Assembly: GCA_000703065.1 (NCBI GenBank)
Contig: JNLK01000001.1
Coordinates: 3,308,001-3,372,000, forward strand
Origin: Lachnospiraceae bacterium AC2029
GTDB taxonomy: Bacteria > Bacillota > Clostridia > Lachnospirales > Lachnospiraceae
Direction of reading: 5' to 3'
Length of the DNA stretch: 64,000 bases
In this document: one piece after another, positions 60,585 to 64,000 of the stretch
Layout: every line of letters begins with the position of its first letter
How positions within the stretch are numbered: position 1 is the first letter of the stretch
The notes under the pieces: generated by a model
Seen by the model: only the letters and a program-made list of their open reading frames with translations
What the model was told of the DNA's origin: nothing
Databases searched by the model: none
Made by a program: the position numbers and the translations under genes

Positions 60585-61556
60585 ATGGAAAATGAAATCA
60601 GGGAGAAGGGAAAACGTCTGCATCAGATGATCGATGCCGCAGGCAGTATCTGTATCCTGGGCCATGTACGTCCCGACGGAGACTGCGTGGGTTCGACCCT
60701 TGCCGTATACAATTACATCACGGATATGTTTAAGGGAAAGACTGTTGAAGTCTTTCTGGAAGCGATCCCGGCATCCATGAAGTTCCTGAACGGAGCCAGA
60801 AAGGTGAAGCATGATGCGGCCGGAAAGCACTATGATCTGGCTATTTCCATTGATGTATCCGAAATCGAGCGCCTCGGAAAATTCAAGGATCTGTATCTGA
60901 CGTCCATTTCCACGGTATGTATCGATCATCATGTCAGCAATAGCGGATTCGGTGATCTCTGTTTTGTAGATTCGGATGCTTCCAGTGCCTGCGAAACATT
61001 TGCAGAACTGATCGATCCGGAGAACATTTCTCTGAATACGGCGAACTGTCTGTATCTGGGTATGGTTCATGATACAGGTGTCTTCAAGTACAGCTGTACC
61101 AGGCGGAATACCATGGAACTGGCAGGGCTTCTTCTGGAAAAGGGCGTCGACAGCAATTATATCATCGATGAGACCTTCTATAAGAAAACCTACAAGCAGA
61201 ATCTGCTTATGGCGCGCTGTATCCTGGAGTCCGTACAGTATCTGGACGGCAGGGTGATCGTCGGATACCTTTCGAAGGATACCATGAAGGATTTCAAGGC
61301 AAATGTACTTGATACCGAAGGGATCGTGGAGCAGCTTCGTCTGACGGAAGGAGTGGAGATTGCGATCTTCGCTTACCAGCTGACGAAGAAATCCTATAAG
61401 TTCAGTCTTCGTGCAAAGAATTATGCAGATGTAAATGTGATCGCCACTGAGTTCGGAGGAGGAGGCCATGTGAGAGCAGCGGGCTTTGAGACCAGCGGCA
61501 AATTTGATGAGATCATTTCGAAGCTTCTTGAGGAAGCAAAGAAGCAGTTGAAGTAA
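60585..61556 (+). CDS. nrnA: DHH-family bifunctional oligoribonuclease/pAp phosphatase NrnA
   Basis: A 323-residue phosphoesterase. The DHH domain shows CILGHVRPDGDCVGS, ISIDVSE and CIDHHVSN; the DHHA1 domain ends in FGGGGHVRAAGFE. NrnA degrades short RNAs and linear c-di-nucleotide products, and 3',5'-pAp. Its place between rbfA and truB is standard. With the EAL protein at 20,450, it could complete c-di-GMP breakdown. Confidence 0.94.
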   Translation: MENEIREKGKRLHQMIDAAGSICILGHVRPDGDCVGSTLAVYNYITDMFKGKTVEVFLEAIPASMKFLNGARKVKHDAAGKHYDLAISIDVSEIERLGKFKDLYLTSISTVCIDHHVSNSGFGDLCFVDSDASSACETFAELIDPENISLNTANCLYLGMVHDTGVFKYSCTRRNTMELAGLLLEKGVDSNYIIDETFYKKTYKQNLLMARCILESVQYLDGRVIVGYLSKDTMKDFKANVLDTEGIVEQLRLTEGVEIAIFAYQLTKKSYKFSLRAKNYADVNVIATEFGGGGHVRAAGFETSGKFDEIISKLLEEAKKQLK

Positions 61557-61568
61557 CCGGGTGATGCG

Positions 61569-62471
61569 ATGTATCAGGGTGTTGTTATACTGAATAAGGA
61601 GCCGGGCTTTACGTCCTTTGATGCCGTTGCGGTCTGCAGAAGGATCTTCGGACAGAAGGCGGTGGGACACACCGGAACCCTGGATCCCATGGCCTGTGGT
61701 GTACTTCCCATCTGTCTGGGCCGTGCCACAAAGCTGAGCGGCCTGCTTACTTCTTCCGAGAAGGAGTATGAGGTGGAGATGGAACTGGGGATCACCACCG
61801 ATACGGATGACTGTACCGGCGAGGAACTCTCGCGGACCGATCCGTCACAGCTTACCGAAGAGGAAGTGAAAGAGGCTCTGCAGAGTTATATCGGAACCTA
61901 TGATCAGGTTCCGCCCAGATATGCGGCCATCAAGAAGGACGGACGAAAGCTGTATGAATACGCCAGAGCGGGCATAGAAGTGGATGTACCGGGCCGGCCG
62001 GTCACCATATTTGAACTGAAGATCCTTCACATGGAGTTTCCAAAGGTGACCTATTCCGTTCGTTGCTCCAAAGGGACCTATATCCGCAGTCTTTGCAGAG
62101 ATGTGGGAGAGAAGCTGAAGACCGGTGCCATTATGACGGCACTGACCCGAAGATATACCGGTGGGTTTTCGCTGGACCGGGCAGTAACGCTTTCCGAACT
62201 GGAAGCGGCGAAGGAAGAGGGACGTCTGTCCGAGTTCGTACTTCCCATGGATGTCCTTTTACAGGATTATCCGGCGCTTCAGTGTACGGAGTATGGAAGA
62301 AAGCTTCTTCTGAACGGAAATGCACTCCGTTCCACCTGTGTTACAGATGAAGAGCTGAAGAAGGATCAGATGTACCGGGTTTATCTGGACGGACAGCTTG
62401 CGGCCCTGTATCGCTATGATGCAAAGCAGCGACTTTTAAAAAACGAAAAAATGCTATTGGAAAGAGGATAA
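61569..62471 (+). CDS. truB: tRNA pseudouridine-55 synthase TruB
   Basis: A 300-residue synthase that makes pseudouridine 55 in the T loop. It has KEPGFTSFDAVA, the catalytic Asp in GHTGTLDPMACGVLP, VPPRYAAIKKDGRKLYEYAR and CSKGTYIRSL. Length is normal. It is 12 bases after nrnA. Confidence 0.97.
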   Translation: MYQGVVILNKEPGFTSFDAVAVCRRIFGQKAVGHTGTLDPMACGVLPICLGRATKLSGLLTSSEKEYEVEMELGITTDTDDCTGEELSRTDPSQLTEEEVKEALQSYIGTYDQVPPRYAAIKKDGRKLYEYARAGIEVDVPGRPVTIFELKILHMEFPKVTYSVRCSKGTYIRSLCRDVGEKLKTGAIMTALTRRYTGGFSLDRAVTLSELEAAKEEGRLSEFVLPMDVLLQDYPALQCTEYGRKLLLNGNALRSTCVTDEELKKDQMYRVYLDGQLAALYRYDAKQRLLKNEKMLLERG

Positions 62472-62475
62472 ACAG

Positions 62476-63312
62476 TTGAATGCGGTAACCATCGGAAAAT
62501 TCGACGGCTTTCATAAGGGTCATCAGAAGCTTCTTCAGGAGATGCTGAAAACCGACGTGGACGAAACCATCGTATGCAAGATCGATTTTCCGGGAGCCGG
62601 ACTCCTCACAAGGCAGGAACAGGAAGACTATCTGAAGCAGCTGGGGATCCAAAGGCTGGTAAGACTTCCCTTTACAAAGGAATTTGCTGGTAAGACGCCG
62701 GAGGAATTTGTCCGGCAGGTGCTTGTGGAAGAACTGGATGCACGACATGTGATCGTGGGTTCGGATTTCCGGTTCGGCTGTAATCGAATCGGAAATGTGG
62801 AAACCCTGAGCATGCTTGGAAAGCATTACGGCTTTCAGGTGCATTCCGTGGATAAGCTTCAGATGGACGGAGATCCGGTCAGCTCTACCAGGATCAGGGC
62901 GGCCTACGAAGCAGGAGAGATCGAGACGGCAGAAAGGCTGCTGGGACATGAGATCACATTTTCCGGAGTGGTCCTTCACGGAAAGAAGCAGGGGAGGACC
63001 ATAGGATTTCCCACGGTGAACCTGGTCCCCGGGGAAGAGAAGCTTCTTCCGGCATTTGGCGCCTATGGCACATCCGTGACTACGCCCTTCGGAGAGTTCC
63101 GGGCCATAGCCAATATCGGGATACGGCCCACCTTTGATGATGGAGATCAGGTGACCATAGAGGCTCATCTGAAGGATTTTGACGGGGATCTGTATGATCA
63201 GAAGATCCGGATACGGCTCTTAACGTATCTTCGGCCGGAACGGCATTTTGATTCAGTGGAGGATCTTCAGCAGCAGATCCAAAAAGATTTATTATTTTTC
63301 GATTTTACTTGA
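62476..63312 (+). CDS. ribF: Riboflavin kinase/FAD synthetase RibF
   Basis: A 278-residue bifunctional enzyme making FMN and FAD. The FAD synthetase half has IGKFDGFHKGHQ and PVSSTRIRAAYEAG; the kinase half has GRTIGFPTVNLVP and VRP-like GIRPTFDDG. It is slightly shorter than the usual 300-310 residues, mainly at the start. The start is TTG at 62,476, seven bases after AGAGG. It is the last gene of the operon; rpsO, often next, is not there. Confidence 0.95.
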   Translation: MNAVTIGKFDGFHKGHQKLLQEMLKTDVDETIVCKIDFPGAGLLTRQEQEDYLKQLGIQRLVRLPFTKEFAGKTPEEFVRQVLVEELDARHVIVGSDFRFGCNRIGNVETLSMLGKHYGFQVHSVDKLQMDGDPVSSTRIRAAYEAGEIETAERLLGHEITFSGVVLHGKKQGRTIGFPTVNLVPGEEKLLPAFGAYGTSVTTPFGEFRAIANIGIRPTFDDGDQVTIEAHLKDFDGDLYDQKIRIRLLTYLRPERHFDSVEDLQQQIQKDLLFFDFT

Positions 63313-63337
63313 AATCTGCACCAAAAACGGCTATAGT
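63309..63337 (+). promoter_or_regulatory. Promoter of tRNA-Arg
   Basis: TTGAAA (63,309-314) and TATAGT (63,332-337) with a 17-base spacer, 38 bases before the tRNA. The -35 overlaps the ribF stop. Confidence 0.75.
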
Positions 63338-63375
63338 ATATAAGGTTGAGTCAATATGACTCGTCCGGTTTAGAA

Positions 63376-63447
63376 GCGCCTGTAGCTCAGTGGATAGAGC
63401 GGTGGCCTCCGGAGCCGCGTGCGTAGGTTCGATTCCTATCAGGCGCA
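63376..63447 (+). tRNA. tRNA-Arg (anticodon CCG)
   Basis: A 72-base cloverleaf: acceptor GCGCCTG/CAGGCGC, anticodon loop CTCCGGA with CCG, T arm GTAGG TTCGATT CCTAT. It decodes CGG. The CCA end is not encoded. Confidence 0.95.
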
Positions 63448-63452
63448 TCTAT

Positions 63453-63490
63453 AGTCTCAGGGCAGCAGATATGCCTTGGGACTTTTATTT
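63453..63490 (+). terminator. Terminator of tRNA-Arg
   Basis: AGTCTCAGGGCA/TGCCTTGGGACT, 12 pairs with two wobbles, seven-base loop, then TTTTATTTT. Confidence 0.85.
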
Positions 63491-63524
63491 TAATCAAGTG
63501 TTTTCGTACTTATGGAGGATTTCT

Positions 63525-64000
63525 ATGAGCGAGAGTTCAAATAAGTCAAGAGCAAAGCAGTTAAAGATGAGGAAGACCCTGCTGATCATGTGGGCGATCT
63601 TCATTCCGGTTCTGATCGTCGTGATCATTTTCTTTGTGAAGAACAAGGATGAGGTCATGGAGGACATGGGGCTGAAGGAAGCCTATGTCTATGAGGTGGA
63701 TGCGAATCCGGAGATCAACCAGCTGATCAGGAATTATTTCACGGCATATGCTGCCTGTGATCAGATGACCCTGAAGAGTCTGGTGGTGGATCCGTCACAG
63801 TACGATGATATGACGATCGTGGAAAAGAAAGCCTCCGTCGTTACCGGATATAACAACATCAAGTGTTATACGATCCAGGGTCTGACAGAGGATGCGACAG
63901 TAGTATATGTGGTTGCAAATATTTCCATAGCCAATGTGGTAAGCACACCGTTGGATATGAATCCTGCGCTTTACGTTGTGAAAAAGGACGGCAAATATTT
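63525..64000 (+). CDS. Membrane-anchored protein, cut by the window end
   Basis: The ATG at 63,525 follows TATGGAGGAT and opens a frame of 158 codons to the window edge. A basic start (NKSRAKQLKMRK) and one helix (TLLIMWAIFIPVLIVVIIFFV, about 18-38) are followed by an outer domain (NQLIRNYFTAYAACD...), which could be an NTF2-like fold. I do not recognise the family. The rest lies outside the window. Confidence 0.85.
   Translation, partial: MSESSNKSRAKQLKMRKTLLIMWAIFIPVLIVVIIFFVKNKDEVMEDMGLKEAYVYEVDANPEINQLIRNYFTAYAACDQMTLKSLVVDPSQYDDMTIVEKKASVVTGYNNIKCYTIQGLTEDATVVYVVANISIANVVSTPLDMNPALYVVKKDGKY

Overview
The window looks like chromosomal DNA from an anaerobic, low-to-mid G+C Firmicute, most likely a Lachnospiraceae-type clostridium. 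The reasons are the strong AGGAGG ribosome binding sites, frequent GTG and TTG starts, the orders ylxM-ffh, topA-codY and rimP-nusA-ylxR-ylxQ-infB-rbfA-nrnA-truB-ribF, a reverse rubrerythrin, RNase Y, a clostripain-family protease and tRNA genes without encoded CCA. No transposase, prophage, CRISPR array or rRNA was seen. Genes are dense, and no gene-free stretch exceeds about 220 bases.

Layout. 1-8,672: a Ser/Thr phosphosignalling locus with two PP2C phosphatases, an FHA protein with a Gln-rich repeat, and two membrane Ser/Thr kinases that begin with zinc ribbons. One kinase carries a solute-binding-protein-like ectodomain; the other has six PASTA repeats, an InlB-type repeat and an aromatic-rich end. 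8,720-12,719: an esterase-like hydrolase, tRNA-Glu, mtaB (minus strand), and an HPr-like protein without the catalytic His followed by an sce7726-type PD-(D/E)xK protein. 12,743-16,586: ylxM-ffh-rpsP-khpA-rimM-trmD. 16,583-20,359: a lipoprotein, a two-component system and reverse rubrerythrin. 20,450-27,830: an EAL protein (minus), a clostripain protease and a double-transglutaminase surface protein. 27,920-35,290: carB (minus), mutY, a GH3 enzyme, lrgAB and a 72-aa leader-like protein. 35,444-36,952: two related single-pass membrane proteins. 36,971-44,857: hisC, rny, a NUDIX hydrolase, xerD, aroC and topA. 44,880-48,891: codY with a likely CodY box in front, two coiled-coil or Lys/Glu-rich membrane proteins and mnmA. 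48,904-51,057: rpsB and tsf, separated by a 28-bp tandem repeat. 51,194-54,655: an ABC exporter, a small membrane protein and a proline peptidase. 54,679-63,312: the rimP to ribF translation-factor operon. 63,309 to the end: tRNA-Arg and a truncated membrane-protein gene.

How the genes work together. Most of the window is translation, RNA and secretion housekeeping: SRP, ribosome assembly, initiation, elongation factor recycling, tRNA modification and mRNA decay. Interleaved are envelope and sensing modules. The first 8.7 kb is the most distinctive: writer (two kinases), reader (FHA) and eraser (two PP2Cs) lie in one close-packed run, and the kinases carry different extracellular sensors. The kinase variants, the HPr-like/sce7726 pair, the transglutaminase protein with one dead active site, and several promoter-hairpin leaders are the main points for follow-up.

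Limits. All calls come from reading sequence and translations by eye. No database search, structure prediction or folding program was run, and residue positions are counted by hand.
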